Assembly: GCA_021234155.1 (NCBI GenBank)
Contig: JAJEKV010000109.1
Span: forward strand, 2,476,738-2,540,737
Reading direction: 5' to 3'
DNA length: 64,000 nt
From: Isoetes taiwanensis
Taxonomy: Eukaryota; Streptophyta; Lycopodiopsida; Isoetales; Isoetaceae
Below the pieces are notes generated by a model, which was not told where the DNA came from, ran no database searches, and saw only the letters and a program-made list of their open reading frames with translations. Shown one piece after another: positions 44,885 to 57,602 of the stretch; position 1 is the first letter of the stretch; each line of letters opens with the position of its first letter. Made by a program: the position numbers and the translations under genes.

Positions 44885-45110
44885 CTATGGCGCCTCATTT
44901 TTCTTGTTCTCTAGCTATGGCGCCTCGGCTATGGCGCCTCATTGCTTCAACGGAGTGCTTGAAGGCCTTTGCTTAAGGTTCTCTTTAAGGTTCTGCTTAA
45001 GGTTCTTGTTCTCTAGCTATGGCGCCTCATTTTTCTTTCTTCGGCTATGGCGCCTCATTTTTCTTGCTTCAACGGAGTGCTTGAAGGCATTTGCTTAAGG
45101 TTCTCGGGAC
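44885..45110. repeat. Complex repeat with five copies of CTATGGCGCCTC
   Basis: CTATGGCGCCTC occurs at 44,885, 44,915, 44,929, 45,017 and 45,045. It is often preceded by AG and followed by ATTTTTCTT. Between copies, TTGCTTCAACGGAGTGCTTG, AAGGC(C/A)TTTGCTTAAGGTTC and TTAAGGTTCT phrases are also repeated. Each core contains the palindrome GGCGCC. Confidence 0.85.
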
Positions 45111-45319
45111 CTAGGAGACGATTTTGGCAGCTGTATTGGTTGGTTTTTTGCTTCTGACTTGTGTTCTTGTATAAGCAGCATAATATTAAAGATCCTCATA
45201 TTTTGGCCGATTTGAAGGCGCATGCACGAAAGATCCATCCAGTTTGTCATTTGGACGAAATATCCCTCGATTTCAGGTAATTTTTTTGTTTCTTGTTAAG
45301 TTTGCTTTTTTTTTTGTTC

Positions 45320-45755
45320 GGAAAATTACTAAAATACCATTAAAGTTTGCCAAAATTACTAAAATGCCACTAAACCCAGTGGTATTTGGGAAAAGTTGGC
45401 AATAACGTTTTCTTAATGATCTGAATGCAAATGTGCCCTTTAGAGAATTGTAGATTAAGCTGAGATGTTTCCAATAAGCATAAGATCGTCTTGATTGGAG
45501 ATAAAAATTTCAAGTTATAAGCTCTTTAGTTCTTCAGAATTTGAAAAATGAAAAATCTCATAACTTGAAATTGTGGTCTTAGAATTGAATGATCTTATGC
45601 TTGTTAAGAAAGATTTAAACTACAATTCATTTGAAGGCACGATTTGCATTCAGATCATTAGAAAAACGTTATTGCTAATTTTCCCAAAATACCACTGGGT
45701 TTAGTGGCATTTTGGTAATTTTGGCAAACTTTAATGGCATTTTGGTAATTTTTCC
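45320..45755. mobile_element. Complete Mutator-like MITE with terminal inverted repeats
   Basis: A 436-bp element begins GGAAAATTACTAAAATACCA and ends with the complement GGTAATTTTTCC. Arms of more than 150 bp pair along most of their length. Flanks are TTTTTTGTTC (45,310-45,319) and TTTTTTGTTT (45,756-45,765), a near-perfect 9-10 bp target duplication as made by Mutator-like transposases, although the T-rich site weakens this. There is no coding capacity. A related solo arm lies in intron 2 of the cyclase gene. Confidence 0.85.
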
Positions 45756-45765
45756 TTTTTTGTTT

Positions 45766-47680
45766 TACTAACTTTGTTCTTGCTTTTATCAGGTTTTTCA
45801 AGGTTTTTAGTCTTTGAAAGGTTGTAATGGCTCGGCATTTTCTTGCATTTTCTTGCCTTTTGTGCTTTTTTTGTGCTCGGCATTTTCTTGGTTTACGGTG
45901 GCGGCCCGATCTAGGGAGCTTGTCAAGAAGATATTGAAGTGACAGTGCAATGACTTTAGATTACATTGTGTCTTTATTTCTGCTTTGTTTAAGTGTGAAT
46001 TTTGAATCTTTCATCAAGTATTTTGAGAACTTGGCTGAACTTCCAAATGTTTTGAATTTTAAATGAAAATCTGAACTTTTGAATGTGTAAATTGCTCAAT
46101 TTTGTTTACTTCTTGTATTGACATTCTTAACTATATTCTGGAGTGCATTATGGTCTTCATTCTGGGCTACATTTTGCACTATATTCTAAAAGATAAGTGT
46201 GCACACAATTCTTTAGTGTAGTGCAATTTCAGGCCACTTCAGAGTTGGAAACAATGACACGTGTCACGACGGGATTGAAGATGGGAGCAGAATGCCAGCC
46301 AACCAAACTTTTCGTTCATGGCATTGCGTGCCAGTACTATTCTACTACTGTTCATGGCATCGATTGTTAGTACTGTCTGTGGTTTTCACTGGGTGCCATC
46401 GCTTGTATGTACCATCGCTCTACATCATGATCTTCACTATGTAGTGTGGAGTATGGAGCATGGAGTGTGATGTAGTGTAGTGTGTAGTGTAGTATTTTTT
46501 CTTGTTTGCTTTATTCTGTTATATGATAACATATATATGAAATGAAATGAAATTTGATTATTATGTCTGTGAGACTGCCAGGTCTATAAGACATTCAACA
46601 ATATAAAACAAATCATGTAATACATCCTCTAATAGTAATGTAGTAGTCTCTCTTACTTTTAACTCATCTATTTTAGGGTTTTTAAAACATCATCCCTATG
46701 CTCTAAAATATACATGGTACATCTCCCAATATGCGATCCTGGAAAAAAAAAAAAAAAAAAAAAAAAAAGCCATCAACGTGCAACAAGAGGTAATATAAGA
46801 TGTATACCTTATTTTTAGTAGCCTGAGGCAATGTACTAGTATCGGAGGAACTAACTCTGTACTTTTGCATTCCTTTATCTTCGTGCTTTCGTGGATGAAA
46901 ATGAGATTTGTCTATCCGATTAATGTTTGTTACACAAGCCCATAATATGAGTAACCTGTATAGCTTTCAAAACTCGAGCTGCATGCTTTTATAATGCATT
47001 CTTGTTGCTTTTGTTAGAACGTTTGTGCATTTGTGATTGTGCAAATTCATTCCTTACTTTAACCATATAGTTAATATCTGTAATTACTCTCTGATTATGG
47101 AGGAATATAGAAAGACAACCAATGTAAACAGGTAAGCTCCTAGTGAAGAACTAACTAGAATGAGGCATAACTATGGCTAATATATAGAGTGCCATGTCAG
47201 CAACAAGTGATGACTCAACACGCACATCATCATCATACTCTAACGTCCCCCCGATGACGTGCATGGCTGAAGAACAAAACGAGAAGTTCTAGGACTAACA
47301 TCCCCCTTGAGATGTTACACGTCCTAAAATTCAGCATATAAAAGCAAGCTTACCCACATAAGTAACCATATTGCCATTGGAACTTGGTTTTAAACCATAC
47401 TCTCCTGCTCCTGTACCATTCTTGTGCTTTTGTGATATAGACATTCATACACAAATCGCATCTGATATTATAGTGACCATCTTCCAATCATATCAAGTAT
47501 CATACAAATCCAATGAACTATTGTTTGAAGATTGATTGATCCACCACAAAAACTGCCACAGTAGACTTCGGGTAGAGTGAACCATCAACTCACGATCTTT
47601 GTGATAACTAGGCTTGTATGGTCGTATGTATCAAGAATAATTAATACTTGATTTCTCAAATGCAAGCATTGTAACTTACC
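45766..47680. other. Intergenic sequence with simple repeats
   Basis: A TAGTGTG/GGAGTATGGAG-type repeat lies at about 46,440-46,495 and a 26-residue A run at about 46,743-46,768. No gene is recognised. Confidence 0.5.
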
Positions 47681-47686
47681 TTTAGC

Positions 47687-49130
47687 CTATTGGTTAATCC
47701 TCCAATATCGGGATAAAAGGAATATACCCAAAACAATCATCAAGTTAGAAATGATCCTCCACCTTCCCATCATGTACAAAGTAAATGGAATGTGTAGATT
47801 CATGTAAAGTGGCAAAAGTGCATGTTTACTAACCTTGGTGATAATGGAAGTAAAAAACATAGTATGCTCATGAATATCCATCCAAGGAAGCTCAAGAACC
47901 AACTCATCTTTGAAATCTGCAGTATACACTTGACGCTCAAATACTTCATCCCAAATAATGAACGAAGCATGTAACAAGTGATCATTCCTTAATAGAGACC
48001 AATTCAACTTCTGATACATGCTTTCATAACCACCTTTAGAAAGGCGTGCAAGTACATTCAAAGATCAATTCTGGTGCAACATACTCTGAAGCTTTGTACA
48101 TGAAGCTTTGTACCAGTGAAGATAAACTAGCAACCTCAAGATAATCATCAATAAAGGTACCTCTATCTTGAATGATATGGGGTGATGCATTCTCTACTAT
48201 ATGACATGAATCTAATTCATCTAACGAAGAAAATTTGGTAATCGGCTCGTCATATTCACCTTCATAAATTTTGGAAGTCTAGTGACAAATGTGAAACATG
48301 ATAGCCTTTCAGCAAATTCATATTGTTGTTGACAAGAAAAAATATATCAGACTGCTCTATGAATAATGGAAGGCATTCCTCTACTGTTTTATTTTCCAAA
48401 GAAGAAGTGACCTGCCGATCACGCAAGGAATCACATACCCGAGGGTAAGGTTATAATGTTAGCTAGGACTTCACAATTTACTTGTGACATGACATTACCT
48501 TCTCAATGAATGTGCTCAAACTTGGGTTTCGATAGGTCCCATAGTGTCTTGGAACTAGGAAAATTACCTAAAAATCCATGGATGTATTTCTGTATCAATT
48601 GCTAGGCAGATAGTACTAATGCAATTTCATCTGCTGAATCAAACTTTTTCTTGTCTTGTGCATCTATTAGGTGTATACTTCCGGTGATAATATCAAATGT
48701 TCCCGTCCATAGTTGTAAAACTTTTGCATAAGAACTCTTCGAATTAGAATAATTCATCCTTAGTCAAGAACTCAAACTCGATCAAGGACATCGCCAAAAT
48801 CATCCATTCGGCAGGATATGCATTTGCAATCCTACACCGCAGATCCTCGAAGTGAATGTTGCAGCCGAGAACCCAAGCAGCCTGTTCCAGAATCGATCTT
48901 CTGTCACCCCTCTTAACCTCGGATTTATCCGTCACCTTTATCTTTGGTCCTTCTTCCAAAATCTTCCACTGCGGACCGATCCTAATCGATCTCCTCTGCC
49001 GATCAATGTTCTCTCTTTGTATCGATTTGCCTTCCTTAGAAATTGTGGTAGCTCCTTTTCTCCTTTTGTTGCTTGTGGCGTTTTGCCCTTTGCGCATTCT
49101 TTGCGTGTAACCTCCTCAAACATTGACTGT
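47687..49130 (-). pseudogene. Uncharacterised coding remnant, minus strand
   Basis: Minus-strand frames follow one another from 49,130 to 47,687. The first (48,744-49,097) contains a basic stretch, then KVTDKSEVKRGDRRSILEQA, WVLGCNIHFEDLRCRIANAY and PAEWMILAMSLIEFEF. The last (47,687-48,061) contains KLNWSLLRNDHLLHASFIIW and DEVFERQVYTADFKDELVL. Between them, shorter coding-like pieces are linked by frame changes. Composition and continuity suggest one gene of about 450 residues. I do not recognise the family. Nearby CCCC..GATGAC sequence gives no context. Confidence 0.4.
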
Positions 49131-50690
49131 CTTTATTGTGGCTAATATTCCAACATTCTCCCCTTAGCCTTTACAATCCATAACTCCCCACTTCCAGGTC
49201 ATAGCAGGGGTAAAAGCATGAAAGGGGTGTCTATAAATGTAGCCCTTTTTGTACATATACATATGTACCGAATGCACATTTTGGAATAAGCGTCATCATG
49301 ACCAGCTAGTAACTGCCATGATTAATGGCTATCCACCCTCTGAAAACTGCACAATTTCGAGGATGAAATTCTTACCAAATTCTTTCTTGGTTTGCCTCTC
49401 GTTCACTATCTATCCGCTTTGCCTTCTGCAGCGAGATTCCGATCGGACAATTCTTCATCTAGCTATGGTCCCAAAATGCCCCCAGATCGGTGCTTGCTCA
49501 TCACCTACACCCAAGCAATAAGCCGGTCTTCCGGCATTTGAATCTTTTACCTCCAAGGAGTTCACGTTTGGAGTTCTGATGTGATCCAAGCCAAAGACCT
49601 CCTCGCGGATAAACACGAGGCCCACATATACCCAACCTAGAGATGGTTATGAATGAGGTATGGGGTGAAGCTCCAAAAAATAGAGCGAGGATTCAAGGAA
49701 GGGAGAATTAGGAATGCATGGAAAGATGATTTTTTAAATGGCTATGAATTGGTTTATGGCAAAAACAAGGTTACAAACCATTATATTTCTACCTATTTTG
49801 CGAGCATTTGCTCTTCACTTGAAGGGATGGCTTGTTGATTGGATGGGCGTGGCTAGGACCGCCAAAGATCTTGCCAAAACGAGAAATTACGGAGGACCCT
49901 ACAACAGATGGAAACTCAAAATATCAAGCGGGACATCGTTATTGCAGTGAGGAATATTAGAGCCCCGGGGTTATTCTAGATCAGATGTTGACAACAATAA
50001 GCGGATTACTTAAGCATGGGTTGGAGGGAAAACTAACCTATTGAATGAAGTGAAGGACTTTGGAAGAAAAGGAGGAGGGATGCATTGAAGGTCATCCATT
50101 TGGATTGAGGGTAGAAAGGATATACTATCAGAAGATCCGGCAGCAGCGGAAAATAGATGAGACAAAACAGAATTTGACAAATTGTCCCGGGATCCTGCTG
50201 AAATCAAAGTTATCTTGGTGTTGAAGCACAAGTTGGAAGACTTGGTTATGAGTAGACATGAGAAAGAGCAGCACTCTTCTAAGCTAGAAATTGGTTTGCA
50301 GGAAGCAACTAAAAAAAGAAATTGAAAGGCATGAAATCTCAATTGAACAAGCAAAGGAAAAACTTAATTGCATTGAATTGGTTCAGCAAAAGGCATTCAC
50401 CGAATTTTGGATTTCATGGGGAGAGCGGGACCTATTGTTACGCACCAGGCCCCCCTCACAGAGGGGAGCTACTTCTATAAAGCAGTTCATCACATTAGGT
50501 TCATGTACCTGTTGTGGCAAAGGCTTTATGGCAAAACTGGTTTGTTCTTTGCTAGCTCCATCTGAGATGCTTATTACCTCTTCTGCTTTGTGTTATCCTG
50601 GTCCATGAAAGGCAAAATTGCATAAAGGTTGCATCTGGGATGAGGGCATTCAATTTAGCTTGGTTTCCCTGCTGTAGAAGGTATGCATTG
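49131..50690 (+). pseudogene. Uncharacterised coiled-coil-like frames, plus strand
   Basis: Plus-strand frames at 49,653-49,838 (KLQKIERGFKEGRIRNAWKD) and about 50,220-50,420 (KHKLEDLVMSRHEKEQHSSK, then KEIERHEISIEQAKEKLNCI and ELVQQKAFTEF) look like pieces of one charged, helical protein. The Lys/Glu heptad pattern in the second piece suggests a coiled coil. I cannot name the family. The 49,131-49,640 part shows no gene. Confidence 0.35.
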
Positions 50691-50749
50691 CTCTCAACTA
50701 ATTTAAACTTATATTTCTCTTAGTTCTACATGTATGGCTTTGGGTGCAT

Positions 50750-51180
50750 TGCTATTCCTTGTACATGTATAACTTTTATTGTACATACATGAGAGGTACA
50801 TAGGCATATATTTGCTTGTTTATTGATGCTTTTATTTTTGAGCTTGGACTGCGGTTATTATCGGGTTGTACATGTATCTAATGGAGTCTACATCCGCAAA
50901 TAGATGTACATGCATTTATTTTTAAGGTGCATCGTAGATGGATTCATAAAGTATGTGCATTTTTACATATATGTGTTTTTTGGGCATAGATCTACATTCC
51001 CTAACTGGATACACGGGTACATCACGGGGTACATCACGGGTGCATTGAGGTACATCTATGTACATTGAGGAACATGTACATGTACATTTAGCTCTGATTA
51101 AATGTAGTTCACATTACATTTTAGTACATTTTATGTACATGAAATGTACATGTTGAAGAGAATGTACCGATATTTCTCAT
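50750..51180. repeat. TGTACA-rich cluster 1
   Basis: At least ten TGTACA or near matches (TGTACATG, GGTACATC) lie between 50,755 and 51,165. The word is a perfect palindrome and is rare in the preceding 50 kb. Confidence 0.7.
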
Positions 51181-51249
51181 TGTTTAAGTTACGTTTTCAT
51201 GTTCTTTTATGTCTATTGAAATTTAGATCATTTGTTTGTTTTTGGGGAT

Positions 51250-54200
51250 GAGGTCATTCCTATCGGAAAGGAGCTTTAATGGCTGATGTTCTTGAGCCAT
51301 CAGATCGACTCTCTTCTGATTTTATTGAGCATAGCGGGGCCGAATCCTATAGACCCTCAACCTTCCGACTCGGATCACCAATGACATTTATAGTGCCGGT
51401 AATAGAACCATCGCCGCAAATGCCTCCTCGAACATGGCAAAGTGAAGTTGAGGAAATAGAGGATGGCGCTTGAGAAGCTAAAAGCGATTCGCGGGTCGCG
51501 AGCCTTCAATGATTGCCGCAGAGGAAAAACTTTCATCACCAAGTGCTAAATTAGTAGTGGAGAAGCTCTAAGAAAGATTAAAATACGTCTCGGCATCATC
51601 TGCGGAGGTGCGATTCACGTACACATTACTGGCTTACAAAGGACACAGAGATCCATTTTATCCGGGAGATACGGGGAAGAGGAAGTTGAGTTGGTAGTTG
51701 AGTCCACTCCAAAGAGGAGGCAAAAGAATGTTGGTGATGTAACTCCAAGAGCAAAAAGAGCGAGGCAAAATCTCGGCAACAAAAAATGTCCTCAGAAAAG
51801 AAAATCTCGAGGGCAAAAAGTGCCACCACCACCAAGAAAGAGGTATGTCCAAGATGAACTAATTTTGTTAAACATCTGGATTTTATGATAATTAACCACA
51901 TTTTTTTGTAACAAATAGGACACGATCCACGGTAGGTGAAGGAATACAATTGATACAATAGATATATTCTTTTGCTAACTTTGGAAGAGGAAGAGGAGCT
52001 ACAAGCAAATATTGATGTGATAACACCCTCTAAATAAGGTGCAGTGGACTCACTCTAAGAAATCTTTATAGGCGGTGATGAATTTACAAAGGTGAGTAAT
52101 ATACAATTGATTACAATAGATATATTCTTTTGCTAAATGAAACACAAGTTTTTCCTTATGACAGTTTAAGTGAGCCGTGAAAAGGTTGGTTCCATTCACT
52201 CCTTATAGGGACTATCCTCCTAAGCTGCACCCCTCTATCTTTCAAAGGTTGATTTGGCAGTGGAGAATTTGTGTATGCCGATTGACCTCTAAGATGGTAG
52301 ATGTCTATGGGAGGTAGACTTTTAGCATTTCAACATATTTATGTTATTTCATTCCCTAAGTCACTCATCTTATGTATTAATATGTATTAAAACGGATTTG
52401 TCAAAAAGGTAACCTTTGGTAGCGGTCTTCCATCTGATTGGAAACACAAGTCTAATTTTTTATGGTTCGACCCGGACACCTTCGGATTTTGTGAATGCCC
52501 TCAAAAAGCAGTCATCCTTAAAATTTCGGTCCGGCTATTTTTGAAGCATCCAGAAACTAACATAAAGGAATCGGCTTTTTTTTGGATGGCATTTTGATTG
52601 CAAGATGCCAATACATATTGTTCAATTACGCAGGGCCCAAATGTGGCATTGGCAATACTTGTGCTTGCTGGTCCGATTGAAAAGCTCTTTTCCATCTATA
52701 GCTAGCCCAAGTATACAGATCCTCTCTCTGTCAAGGCTATGTACCCGATGCTAAAGTGGTGGTCGAAGTAAGTATGAGTTTCTGTTTTGTTTTTTTATGA
52801 TTTGATTATTCTCATATTGCAATTTCTTATGCTTGATTTATTCTCACATTTGCAATTTTGCGAGGTTTCATAAGCTTGTGATCAATAACATGATGCTCGG
52901 ATCCAACGGCTTAAAGCCATGGTAGGAAGAACTTTGATGCTCAGTGTTCGTCTAAAATGCCAGAAACTAGTACCGCCAACCCTTGCATGTACATTGTGGC
53001 TTACATGCACAAATTCATAGATGCGTGGTTGATGCGACCAAGCTCCATTTTTGTAAGTAGAACATGTTATTTTCCTATTAGTTATTTGTTGGTATAGTCC
53101 TCTAATACTTGTGCACCATGTAGATGACACCCGGTTGGTTCAGCGATGCCTATGCCAAGTCAATCACGGAGGGATCATCTAATGGAGGCATTAATTGTAT
53201 AGCGAGAGATGAATATACAAGCGGTTGTTCCTACACGGGGTAGATAGTCCTTTGACTTGTTTGTAAATTCAGAGTTTTGTATGAGCCATGCTCCGAGCTT
53301 CTTTGTACTCAATAAGTAATGAAAAAATTAATTTATTTGTCTCACTTACACTGTGCAAATAACAATTGTGTAATTATCAATGTGTTTTCTCAATTGTGTG
53401 TCACGGAATGTAATTATAAATTGTGAATCTCAAGTGTTTTCTTCACGACGGTGAATCATCTAATTGGGGGAGAAACTCATTATCTTTGACTTAAATTCTG
53501 TGTTGGGCAAGGTGTGCACAAGAATGAAAATATTAACTCAAGATACCAAAGATCGGAAAGATGAGCTTCAATTTAATATAGGAAATAGGTTTTTTTTTTG
53601 TAGGCCAAGGTTAACATCAATTTGTTAGCATTTGTAGAGAAGGGTTTGATGTTGCCATCTGGTCTTCACTCACTTCTAAAATCTTCACCCAATTGTGGAT
53701 CATATTTGTGATGCTTTTTCCATAAAATTTGAAGTTTGTTTCTGACCGGGGGCGATGTTGGACTCGCCACACAAACACCCTCACCCGAACCTCAAAGGGG
53801 TTGTTTGTGAAACCATTAGGCGTGGTATGGAAAGAGTACCCAAGTACTATGGACATCTGATTCGTCGACCGACGAAAGATACAAATCCACTTTGAATCTG
53901 TAGGAAGCTACATATGTCCTTTCTCTTGGACACCGATATTGGTAGCGACAGTTGCTTGTCATGGAGCTCATTCCATGGCTTAATGAATTCAAAATGGCTG
54001 AAGATGGTATAGTTTATGTGAAAGAGCATCCAATGACTAATGCAACAGATAGCATATCGGGCGGTGGAACAGATTTTGCTTTGGCAAACTATGGCGACAA
54101 CTTGGGTGCTCTGTTGCCTAAATTTAGTCAATATCACCTGACAAGGAATGGAGAAGCTGCCATCATGTTATTGGCCTCTCGGTGGCCCATTGTTGAGTCT

Positions 54201-54770
54201 GGAGACTTTGGTGATGTACAAATTCAAATGTTATGAATATATGTATCAAAGTTTTTGTTCATTGCACTTGAGTACTCTGTTTTTTGTCTTTCTTATTGGT
54301 ACAATTATGAGTGTGTATACATAATTAAGTGATCTTCATTTGCTTTGTAGAGAAACTAAGAGAAAGACTATTAAGAAACTAAGAGATAGAGTTCTGCATT
54401 TGAGGTAATACAAACCAACACAAGCTGCAAAGTACATAGGGTTGGGACCGATTATCGCCTCTATCTTCTTTGTTCGGACTTTGGGAAAAGGTTGAGCATA
54501 TTGAAAATTATGAGAGCGAGCAACCATGAAATGTATATTGGCGACAAATCACTTGTTGCACAACCCTTGGGGAAAGGCACGTGTCTGGAAGATCACGGCC
54601 ATGTAGGATGGAAAGGTTTGCCGGTGTGCCGCGTGCTATAGAAACCGCATGGACTCTTGCTTTAGAGGGATATCTCTTGACCTCTTGGCGGGCTGGAAGA
54701 CATGATGCAATAGTCATAAGATATGGGCTCCCCTGCGACATTTTGAAGCTTGGTCATGAATTATGAGCCA
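51250..54770 (+). pseudogene. Uncharacterised coding remnants between TGTACA clusters
   Basis: Plus-strand pieces in order are 51,279-51,473 (MADVLEPSDRLSSDFIEHSG), 51,660-51,890 (a basic, NLS-like stretch with KRRQKNVGDVTPRAKRARQN and PPPPRKRYVQDEL), about 52,440-52,690 (WFDPDTFGFCECPQKAVILK, then GPNVALAILVLAGPIEKLF), 53,952-54,236 (LIPWLNEFKMAEDGIVYVKE, then RNGEAAIMLLASRWPIVESG) and 54,581-54,766 (ERFAGVPRAIETAWTLALEG). AT-rich gaps between them could be introns. I considered a transposon-borne Ulp1 protease but saw no His/Asp/Cys blocks. Function unknown. Confidence 0.35.
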
Positions 54771-54950
54771 TGCTCATTTTCGGTGTGTTGTATTTATGTC
54801 CACAATATAAATATATCAACCATTTGTACATGAAAACACATCCATTTCTTATCTTTGCCATGAGTGAAACTATTTTTAATGTTTATGCAATTCAACTTTC
54901 TTATGTTCAATTCTAATCAACTTACATAACAAATTTTTATAATATTTCTA

Positions 54951-55037
54951 GAATGTACAGCAGGATGTACATAAGATGTACATCTGTTGTACATCTTATG
55001 TACATTGATGTACATAATGCATGTCGTGTACAGTAAA
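54951..55037. repeat. TGTACA-rich cluster 2
   Basis: Seven or so TGTACA words lie in 87 bp, with TACATCTGTTGTACATC and TGTACATTGATGTACAT forming local palindromes. It lies directly before the 3' end of the minus-strand transposase-like gene. Confidence 0.85.
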
Positions 55038-55089
55038 AATTTCTTCGGTTCTTATCTTTATATGAACAAAGTATTACAATATTTGCGGA

Positions 55090-56990
55090 AAGTACTCTGA
55101 GATCGACTTAGTCCATGTCATCTACAATTGTTGGAAGTTGTGATAACAATGTCTCATGGACTTCATCGGCAAGTGAAATGTTGTGCTTGCCCCCTTCAGC
55201 TTGTGTTTTACTTTCTTGAATGGGATTGAACCCCAATCACGGTCTGCGGGTACCAAAACATTCTTAGTAGGAAGCGGTTTATACTTATTGTGGCATTTGG
55301 GATTAGTTCATAATATTGTCCTTCAATGACACTAGTGCAGAGTATTCATTTCCATAGTCATCAATTGAATCTTCTTCCAATGCATGCTTTTCCACGGTGC
55401 ACATAAGAACATAGTATGAAACACCTTCCACATTATGCGGTCTTTGCTGCAAAAGACACAAATACATCTGAAACTCCCTCTGATGTCATCTAAACCAACC
55501 TCTCTTACGCATACAAAACATCCACATCATTTTTAGCTTCAACCACGAGAGGCAATATGATCTGTGGGCTCCAAACTTTTAGAGACCATTCTCCACAATG
55601 TTTAATGTTCTCACAATTCAACCAATTGAAGTTCATGCAAGCATCACAAAGCACGAGAGTGGTGCATAGCAACTTTGTTGGATCTGCTGGGTTTATAGTT
55701 GACCTGAGAATGTATCTCTAAGTACCGGTAAAGTCTTGCAATTGAATGCTGGCTACCTGTTCACATCTGTTTTCCAACCTCCCAAAACACCCTTTCACAA
55801 TCGATTCCTTGGCCCTTAAAAGCGCACAGTTGTTTTTACACTTTATCTTCGGCATGCCATTTTGTTTTCTCTGCTTTCGCTCTCAAGCCACAACTTTGCT
55901 ATACCAGCCTCGCCATCATGTGTGCCTTTCCATGGCGGATCAAAGAAATTCCATATCACTTTCGAGATTTTATTTTCAACATGGTATCTCTGGTTCCATA
56001 CCATGCCTCGTGTAGATTTGAATTGAGATGCACAACCATCCGACCACACATAATGAAGGTTTATGTGTCCACCTCCATTATTCTTAAGCCACCCCAAATG
56101 TAATTTAAAACCATGTTGCACAAAATGAGTGTCATGCTTCTGTCATCTGAAACATAGAAATGCCTTTGTTTTTTAAGCTTACCTTCTATTTTCATCATTG
56201 AAATATGGACCAAAATACTAATTTGATCGGGATTCCAATGCTCGGATTGCACCACGTCCATGGTTTCAATGTGTAGTTCTCTGCAAAGTCAACAAATGGA
56301 CAACACACTATTATCAGGGAGTTTCTCAACACATCTTTTAAACTGTTTGCTCTGCGAGTGTCTTTGTAAAAGTTATGATCACGTAAACTTAGCAAGCTGA
56401 TTTTTCATGTTCTTTAACAAAGCGGATGCTTTGTCATTCGATCCAACTAATCTAAGCCTTACGGATGTACCTTTTTGGATGGCTCATTGACATATGCATA
56501 TACTTGCAGTCCACATTAAATTCCATCTTCCTCGTTTGGACGGATGTCTAATTTTTCACTCACATTCATCACATTCACCTTTGATGCATTTTTAGTTTAT
56601 GCCATTCATCCAGTCACATATTTCTCATAAGCTGTTGACCTCCACAAGATACTAACATTATCAAAGTCTTCTTGTTTGCTTGACATACTCCATTGTTTTT
56701 CTTTGGGATGCCGACACTTTGCAGCCAGCAAGTGCAATTAACATGTAGGGATCTCCTCATATCATTGAAGGCCTTTCGTCGGTACGCTTGCTCATGTTTG
56801 ACACAACAACATGTGTTTCTCTCCTTCAATTTCCTTATGCAATCAGGTTTTCGGATACTCGGAACCGAAGGCGAATTTTGGTATCGGGATTACGATATAC
56901 AAAGCTATTGATAAAGCTGGGGCGCAATAACAAAAGCATTAAAGACCATGTTAGCAAAATGATGGCCGACGGCGGATGCCAAAGAGTATT
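55090..56990 (-). pseudogene. Transposase-like gene (SDG..QFK family), minus strand
   Basis: Minus-strand pieces in order are a Cys-rich segment (ERNTCCCVKHEQAYRRKAF, about 56,770-56,829), SLRDHNFYKDTRR and DFAENYTLK (about 56,270-56,390), QSEHWNPDQISILVHISM (about 56,190-56,250), then RHFYVSDDRS, LHYVWSDGCASQFKS (about 56,010-56,058) and KGTHDGEAGIAK (about 55,895-55,930). The acidic residues in DFAEN, SDD, SDG and HDG, spread over about 130 residues, resemble the DDE/RNase-H-like core of a cut-and-paste transposase. Plant genomes hold many unnamed genes with this SDG..QFK pattern. Coding-like sequence continues to about 55,090. Frames are broken by indels. The transposase assignment is inference from motif layout and flanking repeats. 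Confidence 0.55.
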
Positions 56991-57000
56991 GAACTATACT

Positions 57001-57370
57001 ATTGTACATTTAATGTATGTTCTATGTACATAAAATGTCCATCCAGCAGTTCCAACGATCTGTTTCATCTAATGTACATCTAATGTACATCAATTACATC
57101 TAATGTACGATACTTGAGTTCCATTGATCTATTCTTGTACATCCAATGTACATCAATGTACATCTAATGTACATCTAATTAATGTTCCAATATTAGTACA
57201 TCACATTAATGTTACAATATTAGTACAACTAATGTACATATGTATGATTTGTTTGGCTTCATTACACGAAAGTACACTAAAATGTAAAATGATGTAATTT
57301 TGATATTCAAGTACATGTAAATGCATTTGCATGGACATGAGTGTTAATGGATGTACATCTAAAAAAAGTA
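57001..57370. repeat. TGTACA-rich cluster 3
   Basis: Ten or more copies of (A/C)TAATGTACAT(C/T) and TGTACAT occur, densest at 57,065-57,240, with TTAATGTTACAATATTAGTAC also repeated. It lies between the two minus-strand genes at 55-58 kb. Confidence 0.85.
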
Positions 57371-57602
57371 CCTAATAGCACATCCTTTGCCAAGATTTAC
57401 GCTACTATGTAAACAATGTAAAATGTAAACAATGTAAAATGCAATACATTTCATGAAAACCATGTGTATTCATTAACAGGTCCTTTCGAACGAGGGAACT
57501 AGAATGTACAAAAGAAAGTCATGAAAAATTTTGGAAGAAAACATAATCTCCAAAACTGAATTGATTCAATTACAAGAAACAAACTGTGAGATATCAAAGG
57601 TA
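57371..57602. other. AT-rich sequence between cluster 3 and the small minus-strand gene
   Basis: CAATGTAAAATG occurs in tandem at about 57,410-57,445. No gene is seen. Confidence 0.5.

Noticed and set aside
46743-46768. Poly(A) tail of a processed retrogene
   Set aside because: No coding similarity or target duplication is visible next to the A run.
51250-54770. Transposon-borne Ulp1 protease
   Set aside because: The neighbourhood would fit, but no His, Asp and Cys active-site blocks can be read.
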